A stretch of DNA of 64,000 nucleotides, taken from the NCBI GenBank assembly GCA_018664075.1, contig JABJOY010000070.1:1-64000 (forward strand). The letters are read 5' to 3'. This document shows positions 40,881-51,634 of this stretch, piece by piece. How positions within the stretch are numbered: position 1 is the first letter of the stretch; every line of letters starts with the position of its first letter. The notes beneath the pieces were generated by a model. It had not been told where the DNA came from. It saw only the letters and a program-made list of their open reading frames with translations, and made no database searches. A program made the position numbers and the translations under genes. Source of the DNA: Porticoccaceae bacterium. Lineage in GTDB: Bacteria > Pseudomonadota > Gammaproteobacteria > Pseudomonadales > Porticoccaceae.

Positions 40881-41746
40881 TACAGATCCCCAATATTTTT
40901 GGCGGGTCGCAAATTCAACCGCGCTCGCACCGACTGACGAGCGCTCAGCAATGCTTTCACCCTTAACAAAAAGGTCTCAAATGTGGTGCTGTGACCTGCC
41001 TGAGTATGCAACTCCAGCAGCCATTCTCCGCACAGAGCATCAGATTCAGTTGCTGGAGCATTGCGAATATAATAGGCCGCCAGATGCTCTAACATCCATT
41101 CAGAGCGAGGGGAGTGGAAGCTAGCATATTGCCAGTCAATAACACAAAAGTCGGTTGAGGCGTTGTCAGCAGATAAAAAGATATTCTCATCTCTGGCATC
41201 AATATGCATGGCGCCTGCATTATAAAGGGCAACCAGCGCCGGAATACCAAGCTTCGCCGCGGACGCATAACCTTTGGCGCTGTGACTGGCAATATCCTTC
41301 AGGTCCCGCTGACCCTCCAGCCATTCAATAATGATGCCCGAGCCCGTAACAAAGCCAAAGCGACGTTTCTCGAGATACGCATAGATTTTTGGCACCGGCA
41401 CATTTTTTTGCCGGGCCTTGTGATAATTGATAAATTCACGCCGAGCATACTTTCGATATCTCAACATGGAAGAGGGGTTCTTCAGGGGAAACATTTTTAG
41501 CACAGCTTTGTCATTCGGCAGGCCGAGGGCCTCAGCCTGGAAAACCAAACGCTGGCCAGCCTGTTTTAACAGCTTGGTACCCTGCATTAATATTTCCGAG
41601 GAAGGGTCGGGCATCTCTGGGAATAAAGCTCTTATATCCTCAACTGCAATCCCATCTGTGACCCAGACAGAGACGCCATTTGATCTTAAGACCCTGTGAT
41701 CTTCGCGAAATAGCTGCAACTTTTCTAGGCTCCTTTTCTCGTTCAT
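40880..41746 (-). CDS. Lipopolysaccharide kinase-like (WaaP/RIO/APH fold) protein
   Basis: Catalytic-loop-like AGAMHIDARDENIFL followed by VIDWQYA; EWLEGQRDLKDI hinge-like segment. Confidence 0.7.
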   Translation of the reverse strand: MNEKRSLEKLQLFREDHRVLRSNGVSVWVTDGIAVEDIRALFPEMPDPSSEILMQGTKLLKQAGQRLVFQAEALGLPNDKAVLKMFPLKNPSSMLRYRKYARREFINYHKARQKNVPVPKIYAYLEKRRFGFVTGSGIIIEWLEGQRDLKDIASHSAKGYASAAKLGIPALVALYNAGAMHIDARDENIFLSADNASTDFCVIDWQYASFHSPRSEWMLEHLAAYYIRNAPATESDALCGEWLLELHTQAGHSTTFETFLLRVKALLSARQSVRARLNLRPAKNIGDL

Positions 41747-41837
41747 TCCACCGAATGGTTAACCTTCAAAAATGGGATAGGCTGTCTGTCAGCAACGCAC
41801 TCTATCTTTGCAATAAAGCTATCCGTTGCTCAATTTC

Positions 41838-42575
41838 TTAGTGCCAGTGCGCTGATACCCAGGTGGCAGGTTTAAAGCGACGATACCATTTACCACTGGT
41901 TCCAGAGATAGCCTCATGAGGATCGGGCTTGCCATGGAAAACCAACACTCTGGTGTCCTCTGGCATTTCTGTTTCCCGGGCAATCAGGAAAGAAAATGGC
42001 TTAATGCAGTGCCGCTTAAAACTGCGACACCAGCTGTCTGGCCAATAGACAAGTGCATCTTTGGCCATCATTGCAGCAGACAGATATTCCTGTTCATTGC
42101 GATGAGTATTTTTAATCTGCTCAAATGACCCCTCAAACTCGTTCAGAATCTCGGCATGGGCACCCACTTCAAAACGGTACACTGAGGAGTTGCCGGTGCC
42201 GTCTTTTTTAATCCAGTCCCGGATAATCATTACCTCACCAGGATAATCAAACAGATCATCGAGACTGCCAGTAATAATAAGATCCAAATCAAGACAAAGA
42301 ACCTTACCTTTGAGGTCGTAGAGAGTCTCGGCAAACACCGCCAGTTTGTTCCAGCCACGCTCGGGGCCGCCCAGATCAACGGACAGTTCAGGCAGAGGGA
42401 AAACCTCAACCTGATCATCCAGTCCGACGCCATCTTCTGTCAGGCAAACAAAACGAAATTCCCGGCTCAGATTTCGAGCGACCATGGAATACAGGGTGTT
42501 AACATATTCCGCGGAATACTTGGTACCCCACTTCATACATAGAACATTAACCACTTCGCTTGCTACTGCCATCAA
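41838..42575 (-). CDS. Glycosyltransferase (GT-A-like)
   Basis: GWNKLAVFAETLYDLKGKVLCLDLDLIITGSLDDLF (DxD motif), HGKPDPHE near the C-terminus. Confidence 0.8.
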   Translation of the reverse strand: MMAVASEVVNVLCMKWGTKYSAEYVNTLYSMVARNLSREFRFVCLTEDGVGLDDQVEVFPLPELSVDLGGPERGWNKLAVFAETLYDLKGKVLCLDLDLIITGSLDDLFDYPGEVMIIRDWIKKDGTGNSSVYRFEVGAHAEILNEFEGSFEQIKNTHRNEQEYLSAAMMAKDALVYWPDSWCRSFKRHCIKPFSFLIARETEMPEDTRVLVFHGKPDPHEAISGTSGKWYRRFKPATWVSAHWH

Positions 42576-42614
42576 TCAAACCCCGGATAAACTTTATTAT
42601 TCTGGCGCAAGCGC

Positions 42615-43544
42615 CTATTCAGCGACTGGCGCCAGCCATTCGTGATATTTCCCACTCTTGCCACGCACCAAATCAAAATAGGCCGCCTGCAGTGCTGTGG
42701 CGACTGGTCCGCGCTTTCCGGAGCCTATAATACGGCTGTCATATTCACGAATGGGCACCACCTCTGCTGCCGTACCGGTAAAGAATGCTTCGTCAGAGAT
42801 ATACACTTCATCTCTGGAGATACGCTTCTCGCAGACCTCGATACCCAGGTCTGCGGCCAACTTAAAGATTGTATCTCTGGTAATACCATCGAGGCAGGAG
42901 GTCAGGTCCGGTGTGTAAATAACACCGTTGCGCACGGTAAAGAAGTTCTCCGCACTGCCCTCGGCCACGTAGCCTTCCGGGTCGAGCATAATGGCTTCGT
43001 CACATCCGGAATCCAGCGCCTCTCGCAGAGCCAGCATAGAGTTGATGTAATTACCGCTGGCCTTGGCTTTTACCATGGTGATATTAACATGGTGTCTGGT
43101 GTAGGAGGATGTGCGTACCTTAAGCCCAGTCTCCAGAGTTTCCGGTGACATATATGAAGGCCAGTCCCAGGCGGCAATACCGACATGAACTTTGAGTCCC
43201 TCTGCGCGCAGACCCATGCCCTCAGAACCTAAAAACACCAGAGGCCGAATGTAGGCGGCGTCGAGGTTGTTGACGCGAACAACTTCGCGATGGGCCGCAC
43301 AGATCTCTTCCTCGGTAAAGGGAATCTGGAGGTGGAGAATCTTCGCAGAATTAAACAGACGTTTAATATGATCTTCGAGACGGAATATGCAGGTGCCATT
43401 GTTGGCTGTTTCATAGGCGCGAATGCCCTCAAAAACAGCATTGCCATAATGCAGAGAGGAAGTCAGAAAATGCGTCTGCGCATCTCTCCAATCAACCATC
43501 TCACCATCCATCCAAATAAATCCATCGCGGTCTGAAAATGACAT
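42615..43544 (-). CDS. ilvE: Branched-chain amino acid aminotransferase
   Basis: MSFSDRDGFIWMDGEMVDWRDA...HYGNAVFEGIRAYET, EGSAENFF; internal ATG at 43544. Confidence 0.96.
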   Translation of the reverse strand: MSFSDRDGFIWMDGEMVDWRDAQTHFLTSSLHYGNAVFEGIRAYETANNGTCIFRLEDHIKRLFNSAKILHLQIPFTEEEICAAHREVVRVNNLDAAYIRPLVFLGSEGMGLRAEGLKVHVGIAAWDWPSYMSPETLETGLKVRTSSYTRHHVNITMVKAKASGNYINSMLALREALDSGCDEAIMLDPEGYVAEGSAENFFTVRNGVIYTPDLTSCLDGITRDTIFKLAADLGIEVCEKRISRDEVYISDEAFFTGTAAEVVPIREYDSRIIGSGKRGPVATALQAAYFDLVRGKSGKYHEWLAPVAE

Positions 43545-43566
43545 CGACCCTAACCTCTCTATAAAA

Positions 43567-46449
43567 TTAACTAATATCAAATAATACGTGCCACTGGCCT
43601 GTGACCATTTCGCGGCATTCAACAAACTCCGTCGCAGGCACTTCTGCCCGCTGATTTTGCAGCTGTAAGCGGTGTCCTGCGGAACGATATAGCTTGTAAG
43701 CGTCTATTAACTGCTGTGATTTCTGCTCTGTAATCAAACCCACTTGAGCCAGTACTTCCAGTATGCGGATGGTATCAGTCCAATGAGTCAGCTGGTGAAA
43801 TTCACAGGACCAAGCCAAGACCGCAAATTGAACCATAAATTCAATATCGACGATACCTCCACTGCCCTGCTTAAGGGAGAATTTGCCATCTTTGCCCTTT
43901 TGTCCCAGATGTTTGCGCATTTTTTCGCGCATTTCCTGCACTTCTGTAGCCAGAACCTGTATATCTCGTTTTTGCTGTAATCTATTTTCCCGCACCTGGG
44001 CAAACTGAGCGGCCAGATCAATATCCCCTGCGATCACTCTGGCGCGCACTAGTGCCTGATGCTCCCAGGTCCAGGCATGGGACTGCTGATATTTGTCAAA
44101 GGCACCGAGACTTGACACCAGCATGCCAGAATTTCCCGAGGGCCTCAGCCGCATATCAATCTCATAGGCAATCCCCGACACTGTCGACGTGGAGAGCAGA
44201 TGAATAATGCGCTGACCGAGTCGGATAAAAAACGTACTGGCATCAATACTGCGGGAACCATCAGTAACCTGACCGGACTGGGCATTGTGCAGGAACACGA
44301 GGTCGAGATCTGACCTGTAACCCATTTCTATACCACCCATCTTGCCGTAGGCAACCACAATAAATCCCGGGGTCTGAGTAGCCACAGCACTGCTCAGGGG
44401 CGGGATGCCATAGGTTCCCTGCAACTGATCCCAGGCCACATTGGTGACATGCTCAACCACTACTTCAGCAATCCAGGTCAAATAATCACTGACCTGCATT
44501 AATGGCAGGGCCCCGGTCACCTCACAGGCAGCTGCCCGCAGGGTAAACGAGCGGCGGAAGTACCGAATCACCTCCATCTGCTGCTCTGTATCCTCGCTGG
44601 CTATGCGCATAGTTTGCTGCCGCAACTGGTCCCGCAAAAAAGGTTTTTCCGGTGCCGTATACAGGGCTCGCGAATCCAGTAGCTCGTCTAAAAGTGCCGG
44701 GTAGGCGGTGAGCTCGTCAGCAATCCAGCTGCTGCGCTCACAGAGTAAACAGAGCTCCTCGAGGGCCTGAGTATTTTCCACCAGCAGGGCAAGATAGGCA
44801 CTGCGGCGCAGTATTTCCTGAATCAGCCCCAGCACTCTGGACAATGTGCCGGTCTCCCGTCCGACACAGGCTTGCAACAGTCTGGGCATTAATTTATCCA
44901 GCCTGGTTCGGGGCAAATTATCCAATGTCTGAACAGCTCTTGACTGATAAAAACCAATCAACTTGTCAGCTATGTGCTGTGCCTGCTCATAACCCAAATG
45001 CTGCAGGTATTGGTGGATTTCGTCGAACTCAGGATTCTGCGGCCAATCTGACTGCTGCTCTGTACTGGGTTGGGTCAGTTCATCTGAGGCACCGGGCTCA
45101 CTGATAATCGCGGCGAAGCTATGGCTGACCTGCTCCCGATGCTGCTGCAACTGCTCGTAAAACTCAGTCCAGTCAGCGCAGTTCATAATTGTAGACAGGC
45201 GCGCCTGGGCCAGAGGATCCCCGGGCAGCTGTTGGGTCTGCTTATCCGCTATTCCCTGCAAGCCATGCTCGGTGTTGCGCAAAAACTCATAGGCCCTGTA
45301 AAGTCCCTGCTGCTCACTGCGGTCCATTAACCCCTCTGCCACCAGCACCTCTAACACCGAATGCAGAGATTGTGTTTGCAGCGCTTTAGTGCGGCCACCC
45401 CGGATCAGCTGGAAGGTCTGGGCAATAAACTCAACCTCCCGAATCCCGCCGGAACCCAGCTTGATATTGTCCTGCATACCTCTGCGGGTAACTTCCCGGG
45501 CAATGCCGCGCTTTAAATCCCGCAGAGATTCAATCGAGCCGTAATCCAGATATTTGCGATAGACAAAAGGTCTGAGCATTTGCTGTAGATGATTCGCTGC
45601 TTCGTTGTCTCCAGCTACCACCCGCGCTTTTATCATGGCGTAGCGCTCCCAGTCACGACCCTGACTTAGGTAATATTCTTCAAGGGAAGCGAAGTTCATT
45701 ACCAGGGGGCCACTCTGACCATAGGGACGCAGGCGCATATCCACCCGAAAGACAAAGCCCTCTGCGCTGTGTTTATCAAGAGCTGCAATCAACTTTTGTC
45801 CGAGTCTGATAAAAAACGCCTGATTGTCGATACTCCTGGTGCCTCCCACTGTCTGTCCGGCCTCTGGGTAGGCAAAAATCAGGTCGATATCTGAGGAGAT
45901 ATTCAGTTCGTAGGCACCCATCTTGCCCATGGCTATCACCAGCAGCCGCTGCTCTTGGCCAGATGCATTTACCGGTGTACCCAATTCCCCAACAGTCAGC
46001 CTGTGCAGGCAATCAAGGGCGGATATAACACAGGCTTCAGCCAGCAATGTGGCATCTCTGGTGGTTTCAAGCATGGAGGCCCGGCGGCTGAAATCGCGCC
46101 AGATAATGCGTATCATTTCCCGTCTGCGGAAACGCCGAAGCCACACATTGAGTTGCTCTTCTGTGCAATCATCGCCCAACTGGCTGTTCAGGGAATCGAG
46201 ATACTGATCTGTGCTGTAGCTGCGCCAAAGATCGCCAGACTCAACCAGCTGCTGAAATAGAGCCGGGTCCATAATCGCCTGAGAGGCAACAAAGTCACTG
46301 CAGCTCCACAGCAGTTTTAGCTCTGCAGCAAAATCCTGGTCGGCCAGACGCCGCTGCAACCAGTCTGAGTTGGAAGTCCCTTGCTGATACTGCTCGAGAT
46401 GACGCTGATAGGCTTTTTCTAATAATTCTGTTTTAGCTTCTGTCATCAC
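43567..46449 (-). CDS. glnE: Bifunctional glutamine synthetase adenylyltransferase/adenylyl-removing enzyme
   Basis: Two GlnE nucleotidyltransferase modules (MGKMGAYELNISSDIDLIFAYP; YGKMGGIEMGYRSDLDLVFLHN). Confidence 0.97.
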   Translation of the reverse strand: MMTEAKTELLEKAYQRHLEQYQQGTSNSDWLQRRLADQDFAAELKLLWSCSDFVASQAIMDPALFQQLVESGDLWRSYSTDQYLDSLNSQLGDDCTEEQLNVWLRRFRRREMIRIIWRDFSRRASMLETTRDATLLAEACVISALDCLHRLTVGELGTPVNASGQEQRLLVIAMGKMGAYELNISSDIDLIFAYPEAGQTVGGTRSIDNQAFFIRLGQKLIAALDKHSAEGFVFRVDMRLRPYGQSGPLVMNFASLEEYYLSQGRDWERYAMIKARVVAGDNEAANHLQQMLRPFVYRKYLDYGSIESLRDLKRGIAREVTRRGMQDNIKLGSGGIREVEFIAQTFQLIRGGRTKALQTQSLHSVLEVLVAEGLMDRSEQQGLYRAYEFLRNTEHGLQGIADKQTQQLPGDPLAQARLSTIMNCADWTEFYEQLQQHREQVSHSFAAIISEPGASDELTQPSTEQQSDWPQNPEFDEIHQYLQHLGYEQAQHIADKLIGFYQSRAVQTLDNLPRTRLDKLMPRLLQACVGRETGTLSRVLGLIQEILRRSAYLALLVENTQALEELCLLCERSSWIADELTAYPALLDELLDSRALYTAPEKPFLRDQLRQQTMRIASEDTEQQMEVIRYFRRSFTLRAAACEVTGALPLMQVSDYLTWIAEVVVEHVTNVAWDQLQGTYGIPPLSSAVATQTPGFIVVAYGKMGGIEMGYRSDLDLVFLHNAQSGQVTDGSRSIDASTFFIRLGQRIIHLLSTSTVSGIAYEIDMRLRPSGNSGMLVSSLGAFDKYQQSHAWTWEHQALVRARVIAGDIDLAAQFAQVRENRLQQKRDIQVLATEVQEMREKMRKHLGQKGKDGKFSLKQGSGGIVDIEFMVQFAVLAWSCEFHQLTHWTDTIRILEVLAQVGLITEQKSQQLIDAYKLYRSAGHRLQLQNQRAEVPATEFVECREMVTGQWHVLFDIS

Positions 46450-46464
46450 CTGCCCATAGTTAAA

Positions 46465-48231
46465 TTAACGCCCCGACTCTGGTGTCACACGCATCACTTC
46501 GGCAATGGAAGTAATACCTGCCGCGACTTTTTCTGCCCCGGCGAGCCGCAATGTATTCACGCCCAGCTTACCAGCAACCTCACGAATAGATTGAATATCA
46601 CCGTGCCCGCTAATCTCGGCGAGCAATGGTTTACTGAGGGGCATTATTTCATAAACACCCTGCCGACCTGAATAGCCAGTGTTGCGACATTCTAAACAGC
46701 CCCCCGGCTGGTAGATAACCTCTGGTATTGACACTGTCATAGGCTGCACTAATTCCTGCCAAGCGGCCGCATCCGGAATCACTTCCAGCCGACAGTTGGT
46801 ACACAGGGTTCGCACCAATCGTTGGGCCATCACGCCATTGAGGGTGGCCTTGAGCAAATGGGCAGGCAGTCCCAGATCCAGCAAACGGCTAATGGCGCTC
46901 GGGGCATCATTAGTGTGCAGGGTAAAGAGTACTAGATGCCCGGTCAGGGCTGCCTGCACTGCCATCTCCGCAGTTTCCTGATCGCGGATTTCCCCGACCA
47001 TAATAATATCGGGGTCCTGGCGCATTAACGTGCGAATGCCCGCGGCAAAATCAAACTCGATAGCAGGCTGGATTTGGCTCTGATTAAAGTCGTCGACCAC
47101 CATTTCGATAGGATCTTCTATGGTGCTGACATTCACGGTGTCCGTAGCCAGACTCTTTAAGGTTGAATACAGAGTCGTAGTTTTGCCCGAACCTGTGGGG
47201 CCAGTGACCAGCACAATGCCATTGCCGCGCTGAGTCATAGCTTGCCAGTGCTGATGGTCTTTATCGACTAAACCCAGCTGAGTAAAGCTGCGCAGCAGCA
47301 CATCCGGATCAAAGATGCGCATCACCAGTTTTTCGCCAAAGGCGGTAGGCATGGTGGACAGGCGCAATTCTACTTCTCTGGTATTGGGAGCCACTGTTTT
47401 GATACGACCATCCTGGGGGCGGCGCTTTTCGGCCACATCCATGCGCCCAAGTATCTTGAGACGACTGAGCATGGCGGTCATAACATTGTCGGGCAGCTCA
47501 TACACCAGATGCAGAATACCATCGATACGAAAGCGGACCTTGCCTTTGTCCCGGCGTGGCTCCAGGTGAATATCACTGGCGCGCTGCTCAAAGGCATATT
47601 GCAGCAGCCAGTCGACAATATTGACGATATGCTGATCCTGGGCATCCGGATCTTTGAGCTTGCCCACTTCCAGCAGTTGCTCAAAATTGGCTATGCCTTT
47701 TGCCGAATCGGCGGCCCCAGCACCAAATACAGATTTGGCCAGGGAATAAAATTCTACGGTGTATTTTTTAATGTCGGCGGGGCTAGCAAATACGCGGCGT
47801 ATATTGCGTCTAGAGGTCTGCTCGAGGCTCTCGACCCAGCTGCAGTCAAAGGGCTCCATGGAGGCTATGACCAGCTCCTGGGGACTGATCTCAATGCACA
47901 GAATGCCATAGCGCTGGGCATAGGCGAATGACATGGCTCCGGTCACTGCTGGCACATTGATCCTTAGCGGGTCTATGTGAGCCAGTTGCAGCTGGGCTTT
48001 ATCCGCCAGCCATTGGCTCAATGCTTGCAGAGTCAGGGGACTGTTGGTCTGGGGATGGCTATATTGTCTGGCGGCAATAATTTCCAGTGGATGAAGAAGA
48101 GCTTCATCCTGCCCGCGCTGGGCAGCAGCCAGGCTGTTGGCGTCGGCCTGACTGAGAAGGCCATCTGCGACTAGATCTTTTAATAATCCACTGAGGCTAA
48201 GATAGAGCCCAGCTAGTTTAATCTTGTTCAT
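46465..48231 (-). CDS. GspE/PilB-family secretion or pilus assembly ATPase
   Basis: GPTGSGKTTTLYSTL Walker A, RQDPDIIMVGEIRDQETAEMA, CTNC/CLEC zinc motif. Confidence 0.93.
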   Translation of the reverse strand: MNKIKLAGLYLSLSGLLKDLVADGLLSQADANSLAAAQRGQDEALLHPLEIIAARQYSHPQTNSPLTLQALSQWLADKAQLQLAHIDPLRINVPAVTGAMSFAYAQRYGILCIEISPQELVIASMEPFDCSWVESLEQTSRRNIRRVFASPADIKKYTVEFYSLAKSVFGAGAADSAKGIANFEQLLEVGKLKDPDAQDQHIVNIVDWLLQYAFEQRASDIHLEPRRDKGKVRFRIDGILHLVYELPDNVMTAMLSRLKILGRMDVAEKRRPQDGRIKTVAPNTREVELRLSTMPTAFGEKLVMRIFDPDVLLRSFTQLGLVDKDHQHWQAMTQRGNGIVLVTGPTGSGKTTTLYSTLKSLATDTVNVSTIEDPIEMVVDDFNQSQIQPAIEFDFAAGIRTLMRQDPDIIMVGEIRDQETAEMAVQAALTGHLVLFTLHTNDAPSAISRLLDLGLPAHLLKATLNGVMAQRLVRTLCTNCRLEVIPDAAAWQELVQPMTVSIPEVIYQPGGCLECRNTGYSGRQGVYEIMPLSKPLLAEISGHGDIQSIREVAGKLGVNTLRLAGAEKVAAGITSIAEVMRVTPESGR

Positions 48232-48372
48232 TGCACAACTCCCTATGCCCTGCTTGTCAAAGCCATCGATTCCTAACTACAGATTCATAGCCTTAAGTAT
48301 GGTCGGGCAATATCCTCAGCGCAATGTCATCTCCGGGGCTGTTTGTGAGGCAACGCATGGTATAATCGCCGG

Positions 48373-49674
48373 ATGAATAAAAACACCTATGTAGAGTTCT
48401 TTCGCCAGACCTCTCCCTATATCCATGCCCACAGAGGCAAGACCTTTGTTATCGCTCTCGGCGGTGATGCGGTTTTGCATGGCAACTTTCACAGTACGGT
48501 GCATGATATTGCCCTGCTGCAAAGTCTGGGTATCCGCGTGGTGCTGGTGCATGGTGCTCGCCCACAGATTGATAAACGCCTGCAGCTGTCGGATATAGAA
48601 TCAGAATTTCACGGGTCAAAGCGTATTACCAGCGCAGAAATAATGGCCTGTGTAAAAGAAGCAGTCGGCAGCACCAGGCTGCAGATTGAATCAGAGTTGA
48701 GTATGGGCCTGCCCAACTCACCTATGCACGGCGCGCAGATTCGTGTAATTGGTGGCAATTTTATTACTGCCAAGCCTGTGGGTATTCGCGACGGTATTGA
48801 TTTTCAGCGCAGTGGTGAAATCCGTCGTATCAATGCTCTAGCTATTGAGCAGCAACTGGCTGATGGTGCCCTGGTCCTTATGTCTCCGGTGGGCTTTTCG
48901 CCGACGGGAGAGGCCTTTAACCTCAGCCACCAGGAGGTGGCTGCCCAGACGGCTATTGCCCTTAACGCGGAAAAGCTTATTTTAGTCAGTGAAGCTGAAG
49001 GCATTTTTAATGGGCCTGAGCTACTGCGAAATTTATCGCTCCCGGAAGTACAGGATTTAATGTCCAAATCAGACGCCCCAGAGCAGCAGCTGCTCGACTG
49101 TGCCTACAGGGCCTGTCGCAACGGCGTGGATCGAGTGCATCTGGTTGGCTGTGCAGAGGATGGCGGGCTGCTGTCGGAGCTGTTTACCAGAGACGGCAGC
49201 GGAACCCTAGTGATGAAAGATTATTCCGAGGTAATCAGGCCCGCAACCATTGATGATGTAGGCGGCATACTCAACCTGATTGCGCCGCTGGAAGACCAGC
49301 AAATTCTGGTCAAGCGCTCCCGGGAATTGCTGGAGACAGAGATCTCACGCTTTATGCTAGTCGTACATCCCGAGGGATTACTGCTGGGCTGCGCAGCCCT
49401 CTACCCAACCTCGGACCAATCCGTTGGCGAACTGGCCTGTGTGGCTACCCACCCGGAGTTTCACGGTCAGGGAATTGCCTCTAGATTATTCGACGCTATC
49501 GCCGACAATGCTCAGCAAAATGGTGTAAACAAACTGTTTGTACTGACCACCCAGACCGCCCATTGGTTTTTGGAGAAGGGCTTTATTGAGGCTGAGGTCA
49601 ATGACCTGCCGGCGCAGAAGCAGTCGCTGTATAATTATCAGCGCAATTCGAGAATTTTTAGCAAAGCCATTTAG
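48373..49674 (+). CDS. argA: Amino-acid N-acetyltransferase (N-acetylglutamate synthase)
   Basis: AAK domain (VVLVHGARPQIDKRL) plus GNAT domain (GELACVATHPEFHGQGIASRLFD). Confidence 0.96.
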   Translation: MNKNTYVEFFRQTSPYIHAHRGKTFVIALGGDAVLHGNFHSTVHDIALLQSLGIRVVLVHGARPQIDKRLQLSDIESEFHGSKRITSAEIMACVKEAVGSTRLQIESELSMGLPNSPMHGAQIRVIGGNFITAKPVGIRDGIDFQRSGEIRRINALAIEQQLADGALVLMSPVGFSPTGEAFNLSHQEVAAQTAIALNAEKLILVSEAEGIFNGPELLRNLSLPEVQDLMSKSDAPEQQLLDCAYRACRNGVDRVHLVGCAEDGGLLSELFTRDGSGTLVMKDYSEVIRPATIDDVGGILNLIAPLEDQQILVKRSRELLETEISRFMLVVHPEGLLLGCAALYPTSDQSVGELACVATHPEFHGQGIASRLFDAIADNAQQNGVNKLFVLTTQTAHWFLEKGFIEAEVNDLPAQKQSLYNYQRNSRIFSKAI

Positions 49675-49720
49675 GCGCAGCAGTTGCGCCTAACCACAGT
49701 ATCTTAACAAGGGAAATTCG

Positions 49721-51556
49721 ATGCCCAAGTATCGCTCACACACTACCACCCAGGGCCGTAATATGGCTGGTGCCCGCGCCCTTTGGCGTGCCACTGGCAT
49801 GAAAGACGATGACTTTAACAAGCCGATGATTGCTATTGCCAACTCCTATACCCAGTTTGTGCCCGGTCATGTGCACCTTAAGGATATGGGCGACCTGGTG
49901 GCCGCAGAGATTGCCAAAGTCGGCGGTATTGCCCGTGAATTCCACACTATTGCGGTAGACGACGGTATTGCTATGGGTCATGACGGCATGCTCTATTCAC
50001 TGCCTTCCAGGGATGTGATTGCTGACTCTGTTGAATATATGGTCAATGCCCACTGCGCCGATGCGCTGGTGTGTATTTCCAACTGCGACAAAATTACCCC
50101 GGGAATGTTGATGGCCGCAATGCGCCTTAACATTCCGGTGATCTTTGTCTCCGGTGGCCCCATGGAAGCCGGCAAAACTAAGCTTGCAGACCACAAGTTG
50201 GATCTGGTTGATGCCATGGTGATTGCTGTGGATGACTCTGCCAGTGATGAAAAAGTGGCTGAATACGAGCGTTCAGCCTGCCCCACCTGTGGGTCCTGTT
50301 CCGGCATGTTTACCGCCAACAGCATGAACTGTCTGACCGAGGCTCTGGGACTTTCCCTGCCGGGCAATGGCACAGTACTGGCAACCCATTCCGACCGCCG
50401 TGAGCTATTCCAAGAAGCAGGCCGCACTATCGTCAAGATGGCTCGCCAACATTATGAACAGGATGACTACTCTGTGCTGCCGCGCTCAATCGCCAACTTT
50501 AAGGCGTTTGAAAATGCCATGACATTGGATATCTGCATGGGTGGCTCAACCAATACTATTCTGCATTTGCTGGCTGCAGTTCAGGAAGCGGGTATTGAAT
50601 TTGATATGGCGGATATTGATCGCCTGTCTCGAGTGGTTCCCCAACTGTGCAAGGTGGCGCCCAATACACCTGAATATCATATTGAAGATGTGCATCGTGC
50701 CGGCGGTATTATGGGCATTCTGGCTGAGCTGAGTCGCGCCGGATTAATTCATGGTGATCTGCCAACGGTACATTCGGCAAGCATGCAAGAGGCTCTGGAT
50801 AAATGGGATATTGTCAGCGGCCATGTTAGCGACGAGGTAAAAACCTTCTATAAAGCTGGCCCTGCAGGTATTCCAACCCAGACTGCCTTTAGCCAGAGTA
50901 CCAGATGGCCATCTCTGGATGCAGATCGGGAGCAAGGGTGTATTCGCAATCTCGAAAATGCCTTTAGCCTCGAGGGTGGGCTTGCTGTATTAACTGGCAA
51001 TCTTGCGCCGGACGGCTGTGTGGTTAAGACCTCCGGCGTGGATGAGTCTATTCATGTGTTTGAAGGACCTGCCTTTATTACCGAAAGTCAGGATGAGGCT
51101 GTTGCCTGTATTCTCAATGATGAGGTTAAAGCCGGAGATGTCGTGATTGTGCGCTATGAGGGCCCCCGCGGCGGACCTGGAATGCAGGAGATGCTCTATC
51201 CCACCAGTTATATCAAGTCGAAGAATCTGGGCAAGGCCTGTGCACTGATTACCGATGGTCGTTTTTCTGGCGGTACCTCGGGCCTTTCCATTGGTCATGT
51301 CTCTCCAGAAGCTGGTGCCGGTGGCAATATTGGTCTGGTGCGTAAAGGAGATACCATTCGCATTGATATTCCCAACCGCAGTATCGATGTGATGGTATCT
51401 GATGAAGAGCTTGAAGCTCGCCGCGCGGAGCAGGATAAGCTCGGCTGGAAGCCCGTCGAGGAGCGCCCGCGCAAGGTAACAGCTTCGCTGAAGGCCTATG
51501 CCAAACTGGCTACCAGTGCTGATAAAGGAGCTGTGAGAGATCTGTCCCAGCTATAA
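49721..51556 (+). CDS. ilvD: Dihydroxy-acid dehydratase
   Basis: [63 protein letters not shown]. Confidence 0.98.
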   Translation: MPKYRSHTTTQGRNMAGARALWRATGMKDDDFNKPMIAIANSYTQFVPGHVHLKDMGDLVAAEIAKVGGIAREFHTIAVDDGIAMGHDGMLYSLPSRDVIADSVEYMVNAHCADALVCISNCDKITPGMLMAAMRLNIPVIFVSGGPMEAGKTKLADHKLDLVDAMVIAVDDSASDEKVAEYERSACPTCGSCSGMFTANSMNCLTEALGLSLPGNGTVLATHSDRRELFQEAGRTIVKMARQHYEQDDYSVLPRSIANFKAFENAMTLDICMGGSTNTILHLLAAVQEAGIEFDMADIDRLSRVVPQLCKVAPNTPEYHIEDVHRAGGIMGILAELSRAGLIHGDLPTVHSASMQEALDKWDIVSGHVSDEVKTFYKAGPAGIPTQTAFSQSTRWPSLDADREQGCIRNLENAFSLEGGLAVLTGNLAPDGCVVKTSGVDESIHVFEGPAFITESQDEAVACILNDEVKAGDVVIVRYEGPRGGPGMQEMLYPTSYIKSKNLGKACALITDGRFSGGTSGLSIGHVSPEAGAGGNIGLVRKGDTIRIDIPNRSIDVMVSDEELEARRAEQDKLGWKPVEERPRKVTASLKAYAKLATSADKGAVRDLSQL

Positions 51557-51589
51557 TCGAGTGTCAATCTAGGGATATTTCACAGACAT

Positions 51590-51622
51590 AAAAAAGCCCA
51601 GTGTTAAAACTGGGCTTTTTTA
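51590..51622. terminator. Bidirectional terminator between ilvD and the TPR gene
   Basis: AAAAAAGCCCAGT-gttaaa-ACTGGGCTTTTTT. Confidence 0.93.
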
Positions 51623-51634
51623 AGTTCTGAACAA

